From Methyloceanibacter sp. (lineage in GTDB: Bacteria > Pseudomonadota > Alphaproteobacteria > Rhizobiales > Methyloligellaceae), in NCBI GenBank assembly GCA_014380485.1, contig JACMJU010000019.1:1-64000 (forward strand): a stretch of 64,000 nt of DNA. The letters run 5' to 3'. Positions 45,360 to 55,364 of the stretch are shown in pieces. The position numbers and the translations under genes were made by a program. Below the pieces are notes generated by a model, which did no database searches, had not been told where the DNA came from, and saw only the letters and a program-made list of their open reading frames with translations. Position 1 is the first letter of the stretch. Each line of letters starts with the position of its first letter.

Positions 45360-46445
45360 TCAGCTCTTGGGATAGAGCCGGGTGACGTGGCCCATCTTGC
45401 GGCCCTGGCGCGCTTCGGGCTTGCCGTAGAGATGGATGGCGGTATCGGGCTCGGCGGCAAGTTCGCGCCATCTGTCGACATCGGCGCCGATCAAATTGGT
45501 CATCACCGCATCGCTATGGCGCGCAGTTTCGCCCAGCGGCCAGCCCGAGATGGCCCTGATATGGCTCTCGAATTGACTGATGAGGCAGGCATCGAGCGTC
45601 CAATGCCCGGAATTGTGCACCCGCGGCGCGAACTCGTTGACGATCAGCTCGGGCCGCTCTCCCTTTCGCGCGAACATCTCGACGCACAGCACCCCGACAT
45701 GGGCGAGCGCGTCAGCGATCTTGCCGGCGATGGTCCTCGCCTCGACCGCCAAGGCCGGCGCAATGCGGGCCGGTGCACGGCTGATGGCGAGAATGCCGCC
45801 CTGATGCACGTTCTCGACCGGATCGTAGAACTGGAGCTCGCCCCGCTGTCCCCGAACGACGATCACCGAAACCTCGCATTCGAAGGGCACGATTCCTTCG
45901 ACCAGCGCCGGTACCGGGCCGATGGCCGCGAGCGCAGGCACGGCGTCCTCCTCGTTCCGGATCGGGACTTGACCCTTGCCGTCATAGCCGAAGCGCCGCG
46001 TCTTGAGCAGGGCCGGATATCGCACTCGCCCAAGCGCGTTTCGCAAATCGTCGAGCGAATCGACCGGTGCGTAGGGTGCGACGGGAATGCCAAGCCCATT
46101 GACGAAGTCCTTCTCGGCGAGCCGGTCTTGGGCCACGGCGAACGACTTCGCCGGAGGAAAGACGGGAACGATGCGCGCAGCGGCTTCAAGCGCCGCGGCG
46201 GGCACGTTCTCGAACTCGCAGGTCACGACGTCGACGCACGAGGCAAATTGCGCGATCGCGTCGCCGTCGCCATAGGAGCCGACCGATTTCGCCGCCGCGA
46301 CGTCGAAGGCCGGGGCCTCGGCCTCGTCGGAATAGATGTGAGCCTTGAGGCCGAGTCTGGCGGCAGCCATGGCGAGCATGCGGCCGAGCTGGCCGCCGCC
46401 GAGGATACCGATCGTGCTGCCGGGGGGCAGCTCGCGGTCAGGCAT
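45360..46445 (-). CDS. purK: N5-carboxyaminoimidazole ribonucleotide synthase
   Basis: [43 protein letters not shown]...[36 protein letters not shown]. Confidence 0.97.
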   Translation of the reverse strand: MPDRELPPGSTIGILGGGQLGRMLAMAAARLGLKAHIYSDEAEAPAFDVAAAKSVGSYGDGDAIAQFASCVDVVTCEFENVPAAALEAAARIVPVFPPAKSFAVAQDRLAEKDFVNGLGIPVAPYAPVDSLDDLRNALGRVRYPALLKTRRFGYDGKGQVPIRNEEDAVPALAAIGPVPALVEGIVPFECEVSVIVVRGQRGELQFYDPVENVHQGGILAISRAPARIAPALAVEARTIAGKIADALAHVGVLCVEMFARKGERPELIVNEFAPRVHNSGHWTLDACLISQFESHIRAISGWPLGETARHSDAVMTNLIGADVDRWRELAAEPDTAIHLYGKPEARQGRKMGHVTRLYPKS

Positions 46446-46935
46446 TATCCTCGACCGCCTCGGCGACGGAATCGGTTTGTGCCGCGCGCCAGGCCATGAC
46501 GCGGGCGGCAAGGCGCCCATCGCTGAGGGCGAGGATCTGGGCCGCGAGAAGCGCCGCATTGGCGGCGCCGGCCTCGCCGATGGCGAGCGTTCCCACCGGT
46601 ACGCCCGCCGGCATCTGGGCGATGGAGAGAAGACTGTCGAGGCCCTTCAGCGTGCGGCTCTCGATCGGAACGCCGAGGACCGGCAGCTCGGTCATCGAGG
46701 CGGTCATGCCGGGAAGGTGGGCGGCCCCGCCGGCGCCGGCGATGATGACCTTGAGCCCGCGCTCGCGCGCGCTCGTGGCATAGGCGTAGAGCCGCTGCGG
46801 CGTGCGGTGCGCCGACACGACCTTGGTCTCGTAGGCGATTTTGAGCGCGTCGAGAACGGAGGCCGCCGCCTTGAGCGTCGGCCAGTCGGAGCGGCTGCCC
46901 ATGATGATGCCGATGACGGGCTTTTCAGCGCTCAT
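46438..46935 (-). CDS. purE: N5-carboxyaminoimidazole ribonucleotide mutase
   Basis: [74 protein letters not shown]. Confidence 0.97.
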   Translation of the reverse strand: MSAEKPVIGIIMGSRSDWPTLKAAASVLDALKIAYETKVVSAHRTPQRLYAYATSARERGLKVIIAGAGGAAHLPGMTASMTELPVLGVPIESRTLKGLDSLLSIAQMPAGVPVGTLAIGEAGAANAALLAAQILALSDGRLAARVMAWRAAQTDSVAEAVEDNA

Positions 46936-47031
46936 TGCGCAATTCTCGCGGGAAGGAACAGGCCTGGCGGTGGAAAGCGCGGGATTATAGGGGCGGGCTC
47001 TTGCTTGGCAAGGTACGTTCTGAAGATCAAA

Positions 47032-47238
47032 TCAGGCGATGATGTCGGGAAGGAGCTGGTCTTCGATCCGGGCGATCTCGTCCTTGAGAGCGAGTTTCTT
47101 CTTCTTGAGGCGCTTGAGCTGAAGGGCGTCAGCGCGGCCCGATTCCTCGAGCGCATTGATGGCGCTGTCGAGATCGCGATGCTCTTGCTTGAGCCTGAGC
47201 AACGTCGCCCGGAGCTCGCGAATCTCCTCGCTCTCCAT
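47032..47238 (-). CDS. DUF465/YdcH-family protein
   Basis: MESEEIRELRATLLRLKQEHRDLDSAINALEESGRADALQLKRLKKKKLALKDEIARIEDQLLPDIIA; ATG at 47238 inside the longer tracked ORF. Confidence 0.9.
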   Translation of the reverse strand: MESEEIRELRATLLRLKQEHRDLDSAINALEESGRADALQLKRLKKKKLALKDEIARIEDQLLPDIIA

Positions 47239-47446
47239 CGGACGTCCCCTGCTCCTTGCCTCTCCCCGGGACGGCCGAAAGTATCGCGGCGAACCGGGAA
47301 CGGTGCAAGACCTTGGCGCGATTTGCGCACGGGTAGCAGCGATTCGATCCCGCGCAAGAACGAGGGGACGGCAGGCCGGCATTAGACAAATCGTCGTCGA
47401 TTTGACACAATAGGCGAACCGAGACCAACTGATACGGAGGTCCGAA

Positions 47447-47623
47447 ATGGCGCTAGACGCACACCTCGAGGAGTTGTCCGAAAAGCATCGTGCTTTGGAT
47501 CGTAGGATCGAAGAGGAGTTGGCCCGGCCAACCTCGGACGACCTCAAAATCGCGGAATGGAAGCGTCAAAAATTGCGTCTCAAGGATGAGATGGAGCGTC
47601 TCAAGCACGAGCTGAGCCACTAG
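47447..47623 (+). CDS. Second DUF465/YdcH-family protein, 58 aa (missing from the ORF track)
   Basis: Own translation: MALDAHLEELSEKHRALDRRIEEELARPTSDDLKIAEWKRQKLRLKDEMERLKHELSH*; GGAGG 8-12 nt upstream of the ATG. Confidence 0.92.
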   Translation: MALDAHLEELSEKHRALDRRIEEELARPTSDDLKIAEWKRQKLRLKDEMERLKHELSH

Positions 47624-47734
47624 AGCTCATCCCGCGCTCAGGAGTTTTGACAAGGCCGTGGGGGGCGCAAGATCCGCTCGCGCTCGAGCGGCCTTTCGTT
47701 TTCAGGCCATGCCGCAATCTCGCGCCGGCCGCGC

Positions 47735-48112
47735 TCATACGTCGGCGGCGCCCTCGGGCCACATCAGCCAGTCGCGGGCGGTGTCCTCTTCGCCCGGAGC
47801 GAAATGCTCCACCTCGCAGGACATGAAGGGCGCCACCAGGCTCGACCAGAGGTGATGCGTGTCGGGGCTTGCGACGATGGCACAGCGGCTGAAATCCTTG
47901 AGATGCCGCAGGCTGAACTTGATGTCATGCCAGAACGCGCTCGCATCCATGCCCTCGAAATCCTTGACGATCTCGAGCACGCGCACGCGGCCGTGGCGCC
48001 CGATGAAAGTCTCCAGCCGTTCGGCCAGAGTATCGAATTCCTGCGTCGAGACGCGGCCCTCGAGCACGATCTCGACCGCTTTCGCGTTGTCGTATTCCTT
48101 GTAGGTGAGCAT
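47735..48112 (-). CDS. STAS/SpoIIAA-like protein
   Basis: MLTYKEYDNAKAVEIVLEGRVSTQEFDTLAERLETFIGRHGRVRVLEIVKDFEGMDASAFWHDIKFSLRHLKDFSRCAIV. Confidence 0.85.
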   Translation of the reverse strand: MLTYKEYDNAKAVEIVLEGRVSTQEFDTLAERLETFIGRHGRVRVLEIVKDFEGMDASAFWHDIKFSLRHLKDFSRCAIVASPDTHHLWSSLVAPFMSCEVEHFAPGEEDTARDWLMWPEGAADV

Positions 48113-48326
48113 GGGGCACCGCGGGGCGGAGGCGAGGGGCAGTTTTCGGCATGGTAGCCATGGGCGCCGGTCGCGGGAAGTGGGCGTGGGCGTGCGAGCT
48201 TAGCCCGTTGTGCTCGCTTGCTTTTCCGGAATCGGGTGACAGGCTTCGGCGGTTGACGGAATATTAGGCTTAACGCATCCATAAAGGGTGGCGATGACAC
48301 GCTGTTGCCGCCTTTTTCGCCGCTAA

Positions 48327-49175
48327 TTGCGACAGAGGACGGGGAGACCTGCCATTAACAAGCTCATTATTTCGCTGTTGGTGCTCAGCGCGGTCGTCTG
48401 CGCGGCTATTTACATGATCGTGAGCCCTCAGCCCGGGATCAAACGGGCGGAGAGCCCGCCGCCGTCGCGGACGCTCGCCTATCAGGACAAGATCGTCCGG
48501 GCGGACGATGCACCGAGCGAGGACGGGTCGCAAAAGCAGGCGGCTCCGGCCCCGAGCGCCGCGGCTCAAGCCACGCAGGCCCCGGCCGTTTCGGAAGCAG
48601 GCCCTAATACAGCGGAGCAGGATTCGACCGACATGGCGGCCTTGCCTCCGGACGAGGGCGCGACCGGCGATCCCAACGCGCTTCCCTGGCAGCGCGCCGC
48701 GCCCAATCCAGCTTCCGGGCCGGGAATGGATGAAGAGGCGCCCGATCCCATGGCGCAGCCCGGAGAGTATGACGACCCCTCGGACCCGATGGCCGGGTTG
48801 CCGGAGGACGCCGATCCCAATGCCTGGCCGGGCGGACCGGAGGAGGAGCCCCAGGATTGGGTGCAGGTGCTGGTGTCCGGCGCCGGGATGCACGGCACGG
48901 CCTCGGAGGATGCGCCCATGCTGTTCGCCTTCCCTTACGGCCGCACGTTGAGAGTGGTGTCGCGTTATGAAGGCTGGGTCGAGGTCACCGATCCGAGAAG
49001 CGCCGCGACCGGTTGGATGCAGGCTCATTTTCTTGGACCTGTCGCCGCGCCGGGGACGCCGCAGGACGCCGAGGCGATGTATGACGAGGAGGAGCCGCGC
49101 TGGCGCGGGCGCTGGTGGCGGCGCAGTGGCGGCGCCTTCACCGACATGATCAACCGGGCTCTCGGCGGTCGTTGA
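48327..49175 (+). CDS. Membrane-anchored SH3-domain protein (start uncertain: TTG at 48327 or ATT near 48354)
   Basis: N-terminal TM, acidic/Pro-rich linker, then SH3_3-like DWVQVLVSGAGMHGTASEDAPMLFAFPYGRTLRVVSRYEGWVEVTDPRSAATGWMQAHFL. Confidence 0.82.
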   Translation: MRQRTGRPAINKLIISLLVLSAVVCAAIYMIVSPQPGIKRAESPPPSRTLAYQDKIVRADDAPSEDGSQKQAAPAPSAAAQATQAPAVSEAGPNTAEQDSTDMAALPPDEGATGDPNALPWQRAAPNPASGPGMDEEAPDPMAQPGEYDDPSDPMAGLPEDADPNAWPGGPEEEPQDWVQVLVSGAGMHGTASEDAPMLFAFPYGRTLRVVSRYEGWVEVTDPRSAATGWMQAHFLGPVAAPGTPQDAEAMYDEEEPRWRGRWWRRSGGAFTDMINRALGGR

Positions 49176-49300
49176 CCGCTTCTGCCCGTTCGCAGCCTGA
49201 ACTTTATGCTTAGTCGATCTCCGACCATCGCCGCGCTTGAGTAGGGCGTGGCGTTAGGTGTAGTCTTTCGCTTGACGGTGGGGCCGATGCGGAGATCGGC

Positions 49301-49969
49301 ATGCGTAGCCCGTTGCCGTCGGTGTGGCTCATCGGGGCCGCCCTTTACACTGCCCTCATCCTCTTTCTGATCCGGCCTTCCTCCGAGGAATGGCCTTTGC
49401 CGCCTCCAACCGGCGAGACGGTGAGGGCGAAACAGCCGGTAGCATCGGTAGCATCGGTGGCAGCGGTAACCGAGCCCAAGGTCGAGCGCCGCAACGAATG
49501 GGTCCAGGTTGCCGCCTACACCACCGTCGTCCGCTCGCGACCGTCCTTGGCCGCGCCGGTATTATTGGCCTATTCGGCGGGACGGCCGCTTCGGGTGATC
49601 GCGCGCGAGGCGGGCTTCGTCCACATCCAGGATCTCGGCAGCGGACAGCTCGGCTGGGTCAAGGAAGGCGCGCTCGGCCCCTTTGTCGGAGGCTACCGGG
49701 AGCGTGAGCATGGCCCTGCCGCGCCGCAAATAGCGGCTGTGGCGCCACCGCAAACGACAGTGTCGACACCTCACGAACCGGTGGCGATCGCGGCCAAAAA
49801 AGCTCCGCAAACTGTGGCGGTCCGGCCAGAACGCGAGACCGTCGCTTCGATCGAGGGTTGGAATCGGGGCCTCTCGAGGAAGCGGCGCGACAGGCCTCAG
49901 CGTGTCGCCCTGCGCCGGCAGGAGACGGACTTCGCTGCTATGTTCGGGCGCGCCTTCAGGGGCTTTTGA
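49301..49969 (+). CDS. Membrane-anchored SH3-domain protein, paralog of the preceding gene
   Basis: N-terminal TM, NEWVQVAAYTTVVRSRPSLAAPVLLAYSAGRPLRVIAREAGFVHIQDLGSGQLGWVKEGAL. Confidence 0.82.
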   Translation: MRSPLPSVWLIGAALYTALILFLIRPSSEEWPLPPPTGETVRAKQPVASVASVAAVTEPKVERRNEWVQVAAYTTVVRSRPSLAAPVLLAYSAGRPLRVIAREAGFVHIQDLGSGQLGWVKEGALGPFVGGYREREHGPAAPQIAAVAPPQTTVSTPHEPVAIAAKKAPQTVAVRPERETVASIEGWNRGLSRKRRDRPQRVALRRQETDFAAMFGRAFRGF

Positions 49970-50061
49970 GCCACGGGCGATTCCCTCGCCAAATCACCGC
50001 CGCTTCGAGAGGTCCCTGACCAGATCCGGGAAGCCTTCGATCACGACCATCGACCGGCCGT

Positions 50062-51963
50062 TCACACGATAGGCGAAATGGGCTCGTTCTGCTCGCTGAG
50101 AGGATGCCCAGGAGAGGGATGCCCGGCATCGTGACCGTCAGTCCGATGCTCATTGTCTGGATGACCGGCCGTGGCCGGGGACTTGCCGTCATGGCCGTTG
50201 GCGTTCTTTCCCGCCACGCGGAGTTCGCGTGCTACGGCGGAGCGGGCGGCCTGGTTCTGCGTGTAGAGCTCCATATGCGCGCTATCTTCCTCGGCCACAG
50301 GGGTGAGGGCTTCGTCCATATAGAGCTTGGCTCGCGGGTCGGCCTCGACCTTGCGCACGATGCGTTTCAGATGCCGCCAGCGCCGCGCCACCATGACGAG
50401 CTTGCGGGCGATGTCGGCGGCGTAGCGGCCGTAGAACGCGAGCGGCGATTCGAGCGGCAGGCCTGAGCGCCGGTCGTGACGGTATTTGACGCGGAAGATG
50501 CCCCATTGCAGCGGATGCAGATTCTCGACCGGCACCGCGCTCGAGAACCAGAACAAGACCGGCATCAGAGACCGGATATTGATGCCGCTGGCATAAGCGC
50601 GCCGCACGATGGTCTCAAGGTGATCGTCGGTATAGAAATGGCCCCAGGCGGTGCGATAGGCCTCCTTCCACTCGGCTTCCGTCATCTTGGGATGGGCGGT
50701 GACGACGTGCTCGACATCGTATTTGTTCATGTCGGGGTCCATCCACACGCCCTTCTCAGACAGCACCTTGTGGTCCTCCGAGCCCGGTAGCGGGGTGAGG
50801 ATGAAAAATTCGAGCATGTCGAGCGGCAACTCTTTCTTGATGATCTCGAGGTCGTGCTTGATCGACTCGGGCGTGTCGTTCTCGAAGCCGAGAATGTAGC
50901 CGGCATAGGTCATGATGCCGACCCGTTTCCATTCGAGCAGCATCTTGCGGTATTCGGTGATCTTGTTCTGCCGTTTCTTGGCGGCGATCAGATTGGCGGG
51001 ATTGATGTTTTCGAGCCCGATGAACACGCGGGTGACGCCGGCGCGCCGCGATTTGTCGATGAAGTTCGGAATGCGGTGGCAGAGCGTATCGACCTGAATG
51101 CAGAAGCGGATGTCGAGGCCGTCCTCCTCGCGCAGCTTGATGAGCCGGTCGTAGATCGCTTCCCAGTCCTTGTTGCGGGCGAAATTGTCATCGGTAATGA
51201 AGAAGCGGTTGATCCCCTGCTCGCAATTCAAGCGGATGATCTGCTCGACCGAATTGGGAGAGCGGCAGCGCGACTTCCGGCCCTGCACATTGATGATGGT
51301 GCAGAAGGAGCACTGGAAGGGGCAGCCGCGGCCGGCGTCGAAGCTCGTCACATTGCCGATGGTGCGCCTGACAAAGTCGACCGGCAGGAAGGGCGGGGCG
51401 GCGATGTCGCCGATATCCGGCAGATGCTTCATGTGATCGTAGAGGGGTCGCAGTTCCCCTCGTGCGGCGTCGAGGATCACCTCGTCGAGGCCTTCCTCGG
51501 CCTCGCCCGCATAGATCGACACGCCGAGGCTTTGCGCCTCCTTGATGTCGTCCGGGAGTTCCTCAAGCATGGAGAGGCAGCCCGACACATGGAAGCCGCC
51601 AATCATCACTTGCACGCCGGCCGCACGCAAAGGCCGCGCAATGTCGACGGCGCGGGGGAATTCGTTCGACTGCGCGCCGACGATCCCGACCAGCCCTTGC
51701 CCGCCATTCTCGGCAATGCGGCGCGCGATCTCGCGCGGGCGCACACGGGTATTGGTCTCGTCCATGGCCATGACATCGATCGGCAGATCGGAGCCGAGCA
51801 ACTGCCGCTCGGCCGCGCCGAGGGCAAGGCTATAGACCGCGGCGAGCGAGTTCGACGGCATGGTCGAGCGCAGCCACTGCACGACATAGCCGTCATTGTC
51901 GTAGTGCGACGGCTTGATCAGGATGAGCTGAAAGCGCGGCGTTGATGTCGTTTTGCTGATCAT
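50062..51963 (-). CDS. B12-binding-domain radical SAM protein with His-rich C-terminus
   Basis: SFDAGRGCPFQCSFCTIINVQGRKSR (CxxxCxxC); N-terminal B12-binding-like fold; C-terminal GHDGKSPATAGHPDNEHRTDGHDAGHPSPGHPL. Confidence 0.9.
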   Translation of the reverse strand: MISKTTSTPRFQLILIKPSHYDNDGYVVQWLRSTMPSNSLAAVYSLALGAAERQLLGSDLPIDVMAMDETNTRVRPREIARRIAENGGQGLVGIVGAQSNEFPRAVDIARPLRAAGVQVMIGGFHVSGCLSMLEELPDDIKEAQSLGVSIYAGEAEEGLDEVILDAARGELRPLYDHMKHLPDIGDIAAPPFLPVDFVRRTIGNVTSFDAGRGCPFQCSFCTIINVQGRKSRCRSPNSVEQIIRLNCEQGINRFFITDDNFARNKDWEAIYDRLIKLREEDGLDIRFCIQVDTLCHRIPNFIDKSRRAGVTRVFIGLENINPANLIAAKKRQNKITEYRKMLLEWKRVGIMTYAGYILGFENDTPESIKHDLEIIKKELPLDMLEFFILTPLPGSEDHKVLSEKGVWMDPDMNKYDVEHVVTAHPKMTEAEWKEAYRTAWGHFYTDDHLETIVRRAYASGINIRSLMPVLFWFSSAVPVENLHPLQWGIFRVKYRHDRRSGLPLESPLAFYGRYAADIARKLVMVARRWRHLKRIVRKVEADPRAKLYMDEALTPVAEEDSAHMELYTQNQAARSAVARELRVAGKNANGHDGKSPATAGHPDNEHRTDGHDAGHPSPGHPLSEQNEPISPIV

Positions 51964-52165
51964 CCCTCAAATCCCAAACGAGGCGATTGTCCCGGCGCGA
52001 AGGCTTAAAGGTGAGCGGGCACTTGCGCGCTACCCGTGAATGGCCCTTTGGCCCGTCCTTGATCGCGTTCGAAAGCCGGACGCAGAGCCCCCGAGCCCAT
52101 TTTTGCGCTGTTTCGCAGTGCTTTGATTCACTCAAACACATTATATCGCGGGGGTCCAATACGGA

Positions 52166-52568
52166 TTAGGGACCGACCTGGGCCGAGGGCGGATTTCCGC
52201 CGGATTGGCGCGCCCGGTCGAACTCGGCGATGTCCTTCGCCAGGAAGTAGTTGAGCATGGTGCGGATCGTCGCGATCACCGCGAGCTTCGAGATATCGTC
52301 CCAGGTGGGCGCGACCGCCGTGCGCACGAGATCGGCGGCGAGCGCAAATTCCAGCGCGAGCAAGATCCAGGTCGCGAATTTGAGCCAGATCTCCCCGGCC
52401 GATCATCTCGTCGGCGGTGCGGCTGAGCGCGGATCCCACCAATCCGGCCAGCGCCTGGATCGCGCCGTAGCTCACGACGAGAACGGCGGCCGCTTCGATG
52501 GCAAGGGCGACGAACCCTGCAATCTCCTTGAATTGCTCCTCGAGCCCTATGCCGGTTCCCCCCTTCAA
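52166..52568 (-). pseudogene. DUF1622 membrane protein gene split by a single-base frameshift
   Basis: Frame A: LEEQFKEIAGFVALAIEAAAVLVVSYGAIQALAGLVGSALSRTADEMIGR; frame B: EIWLKFATWILLALEFALAADLVRTAVAPTWDDISKLAVIATIRTMLNYFLAKDIAEF; they rejoin if one G is removed from the run at 52393-52396 (CCCC on +). Confidence 0.78.
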
Positions 52569-52633
52569 GCCACCGTCAGATTGGCGCCAAGCAGCGGCCC
52601 GGTGCAAGCCGGATTTGCCGCCGAGGGTTCGGT

Positions 52634-54259
52634 TCACACCGTCTTCGCCATCTCGCGGAGCTTGAATTTCTGGATCTTGCCCGTCGAGGTCTTGGGCAGA
52701 TCGATGAACACGACATGGCGCGGGCATTTGTAGCGGGCGAGCTTCTCCTTGCACCAGGCAATGATCTCGTCTTCGGTGACTTGCGCGCCTGGCCGCGTCT
52801 CGACAAAAGCGCAGGGCGTCTCACCCCATTTGGTGTCGGGCTTGGCGACGACGGCGGCGGCCGCTACCGAGGGATGCTTGTAGAGCACGTCCTCGACCTC
52901 GATGGATGAGATGTTCTCCCCGCCCGATATGATGATGTCCTTTGACCGGTCCTTGAGCTGGATATAGCCGTCGGGGTGCATCACGCCGAGATCGCCGGAA
53001 TGGAACCAGCCGCCGGCGAACGTCTCGTCGGTGGCTTGTTTGTTGTTCAGATAGCCCTTCATCACGATATTGCCGCGGAACATGACCTCGCCCAGCGTCT
53101 CGCCGTCACGGGCGACCTCTTCCATGGTCTCGGGGTCCATCACCGCGAGACCTTCGAGAGCGTGATAGCGCACGCCCTGACGGATGCGCTTTTCGAGCCG
53201 CTGCTCGGGCGGAAGCTCGTCCCAGGCGGCGTGCCATTCATTCAGCGTGGCGGGACCATAGGTCTCGGTCAGGCCGTAGAGATGAGTGAGTTCGAACCCG
53301 GCCTCGTCCATTTTGGCGAGCACGGCGGCCGGCGGCGGGGCCGCGGCATGGCTGAAGGCGACGCGCTGGGGAAAAAGGCGCCGCTCGTCGTCGGTGGCGT
53401 TGAGCAAGGCCGACATGACGAAGGGGGCTCCGGAGAGATGCGACACCTTATGGTCGGCGATGGCGTCGTATATCGGCTTGGCCCGCATCGCGCGGAGGCA
53501 GACATGAGTCCCTGAGAGCAGCGAGATCGACCAGGGAAAGCACCAGCCATTGCAGTGGAACATCGGCAGCGTCCACAGATAGACCGGGTGCTGGCCCATG
53601 CCGGTCGCGAGCGCGTTGGCGTAGCACATGAGCGCCGCGCCGCGATGATGATAGACCACGCCCTTGGGGTTGCCAGTGGTGCCGCTGGTATAGTTGAGAG
53701 CGATCGCGTTCCATTCATCTTCCGGCATCGTCCATGCAAATTGGGGGTCGCCGGAGGCGACAAAATCCTCGTAATCGAGATTGCCCAGTCTCGTTCCTTC
53801 GACCCCGCATTCGAGGTCGCGGTAATCGATCACCAGCGGCTTCACCTTGGCCTGCTTGAGGGCTTCGGCGAGCACGGGGCCGAACTCGGTGTCGCCGATC
53901 AGGACCTTGGTGTTGGCGTGGTCGAGCATGAAGGCGACGGCGGACGCGTCCAGCCGGGTGTTGATGGCGTGCAGCACGGCGCCCACCATGGGCGCGCCGT
54001 AATGCGCCTCCAGCATTGCCGGGGTGTTGGCGAGCATGGCTGAAACGGTATCGCCCAGGCCGATCCCGCGCGCGGCGAGGGCGGAGGCAAGCTTGCGGCT
54101 CCGCGCGTAGAATTCCGCGTAGGTGGTGCGCGTCTTGCCGTGGATGATGGCGGCGTGGCCGGGGTGGACGCTTGCGGCGCGTTCCAAGAACACAAGCGGA
54201 GTCAACGGCTGGTAATTCGCCGGTGTCTTTTCGAGGCCGGTGTCATAAGGGTTGGCCAT
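52634..54259 (-). CDS. Acyl-CoA synthetase, AMP-binding family
   Basis: IALNYTSGTTGNPKGVVYHHRGA ... GLTETYGPATLNEW ... GWFHSGDLGVMHPDGYIQLKDRSKDIIISGGENISSIEVEDVL. Confidence 0.95.
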   Translation of the reverse strand: MANPYDTGLEKTPANYQPLTPLVFLERAASVHPGHAAIIHGKTRTTYAEFYARSRKLASALAARGIGLGDTVSAMLANTPAMLEAHYGAPMVGAVLHAINTRLDASAVAFMLDHANTKVLIGDTEFGPVLAEALKQAKVKPLVIDYRDLECGVEGTRLGNLDYEDFVASGDPQFAWTMPEDEWNAIALNYTSGTTGNPKGVVYHHRGAALMCYANALATGMGQHPVYLWTLPMFHCNGWCFPWSISLLSGTHVCLRAMRAKPIYDAIADHKVSHLSGAPFVMSALLNATDDERRLFPQRVAFSHAAAPPPAAVLAKMDEAGFELTHLYGLTETYGPATLNEWHAAWDELPPEQRLEKRIRQGVRYHALEGLAVMDPETMEEVARDGETLGEVMFRGNIVMKGYLNNKQATDETFAGGWFHSGDLGVMHPDGYIQLKDRSKDIIISGGENISSIEVEDVLYKHPSVAAAAVVAKPDTKWGETPCAFVETRPGAQVTEDEIIAWCKEKLARYKCPRHVVFIDLPKTSTGKIQKFKLREMAKTV

Positions 54260-54430
54260 TCAACCATCCCCCGAGGCGCGTTTCCTTATCGCAGCCTAGC
54301 GAAGGGATAAGCCGATCGGCAATCGGAAACCGGAAAATCGAGGGAGGCTGGCGCGCCGCGAATAACCGTTAGCTGGCGCGGCCCCGAACCGATTTCGGCG
54401 CGCCTAACCCTCCCGCAGGGGATAGGCGGA

Positions 54431-55204
54431 CTATTCCGACGGGGCGTCGGTGCGCTTCAGGTCTTTCAGCTTGGCGAAGACGGACTCGATGTCGGGCGTC
54501 TCTTCCTCTTCGTCGGGCGCCGTCATGGCGGCGCGGGCCTCTTGCGCCAGCGCGGTGGCCATCGGCCGCTCGGGCTCGGGCTGAGGCTCCGGGGGCGGGG
54601 CGGTGGTCTCTTCGGTCGGCAACAACGTTCCGGCCTTGGGCGGCTCGGCCAGGCCCGCCTCTTTGCGCTCGCGCTCGAGCCGCGCCGCCGCCTTCTTCAC
54701 CTCGGCGTCGAGGTCGATCTGAGAACACAGCCCGAGCGTCACCGGGTCCTGGGCCTGGAGATTGGGCGAATTCCAGTGGCTCCGCTCGCGGATGGCGATG
54801 ATGGTCGGCTTGGTGGTGCCGACCAGCCGCATGATCTGCGAGTCCTTGAGCTCGGGATGGTTCTTCAACAGCCAGAGAATTGCGTTCGGCCGGTCCTGAC
54901 GACGCGACACCGGCGTGTAGCGCGGGCCGCGCTTGGTCTTCACCTCGGGCACCTCGACCTTGGGCTCGGAGAGCTTGAGCCGGTGCGAAGGGTTGAGCTC
55001 CGCCTTGGCAATCTCCTCGCGGGAGAGCTGTCCCGATGAGATCGGGTCCATGCCCTTGATGCCATGGGCCACGTCGCCGTCGGCGATGCCTTTGACCTCG
55101 AGCACGTGCAGCCCGCAGAACTCGGCGATCTGCTCGAAAGTGAGCGAGGTGTTGTCGACCAGCCAGACGGCGGTCGCTTTCGGCATCAGCGGGGTGCGGT
55201 CCAT
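54431..55204 (-). CDS. DUF1013 cell-cycle transcriptional regulator (TrcR-like)
   Basis: MPKATAVWLVDNTSLTFEQIAEFCGLHVLEVKGIADGDVAHGIKGMDPISSGQLSREEIAKAE...AILWLLKNHPELKDSQIMRLVGTTKPTI. Confidence 0.92.
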   Translation of the reverse strand: MDRTPLMPKATAVWLVDNTSLTFEQIAEFCGLHVLEVKGIADGDVAHGIKGMDPISSGQLSREEIAKAELNPSHRLKLSEPKVEVPEVKTKRGPRYTPVSRRQDRPNAILWLLKNHPELKDSQIMRLVGTTKPTIIAIRERSHWNSPNLQAQDPVTLGLCSQIDLDAEVKKAAARLERERKEAGLAEPPKAGTLLPTEETTAPPPEPQPEPERPMATALAQEARAAMTAPDEEEETPDIESVFAKLKDLKRTDAPSE

Positions 55205-55364
55205 AGCTCCAAACCTTGAGGGGCGGCGCGGTCTTCCGCCCCTTCGGCGAAAGACGAAATCCGGGATCACATGAAGGGGAACGACATCTATATAGGGCGT
55301 GATCGTCTTTTAGGCAATTGTCGATTGGGGCTGTTGGGATCGAGACGCTCGAATCATGAGGCCG

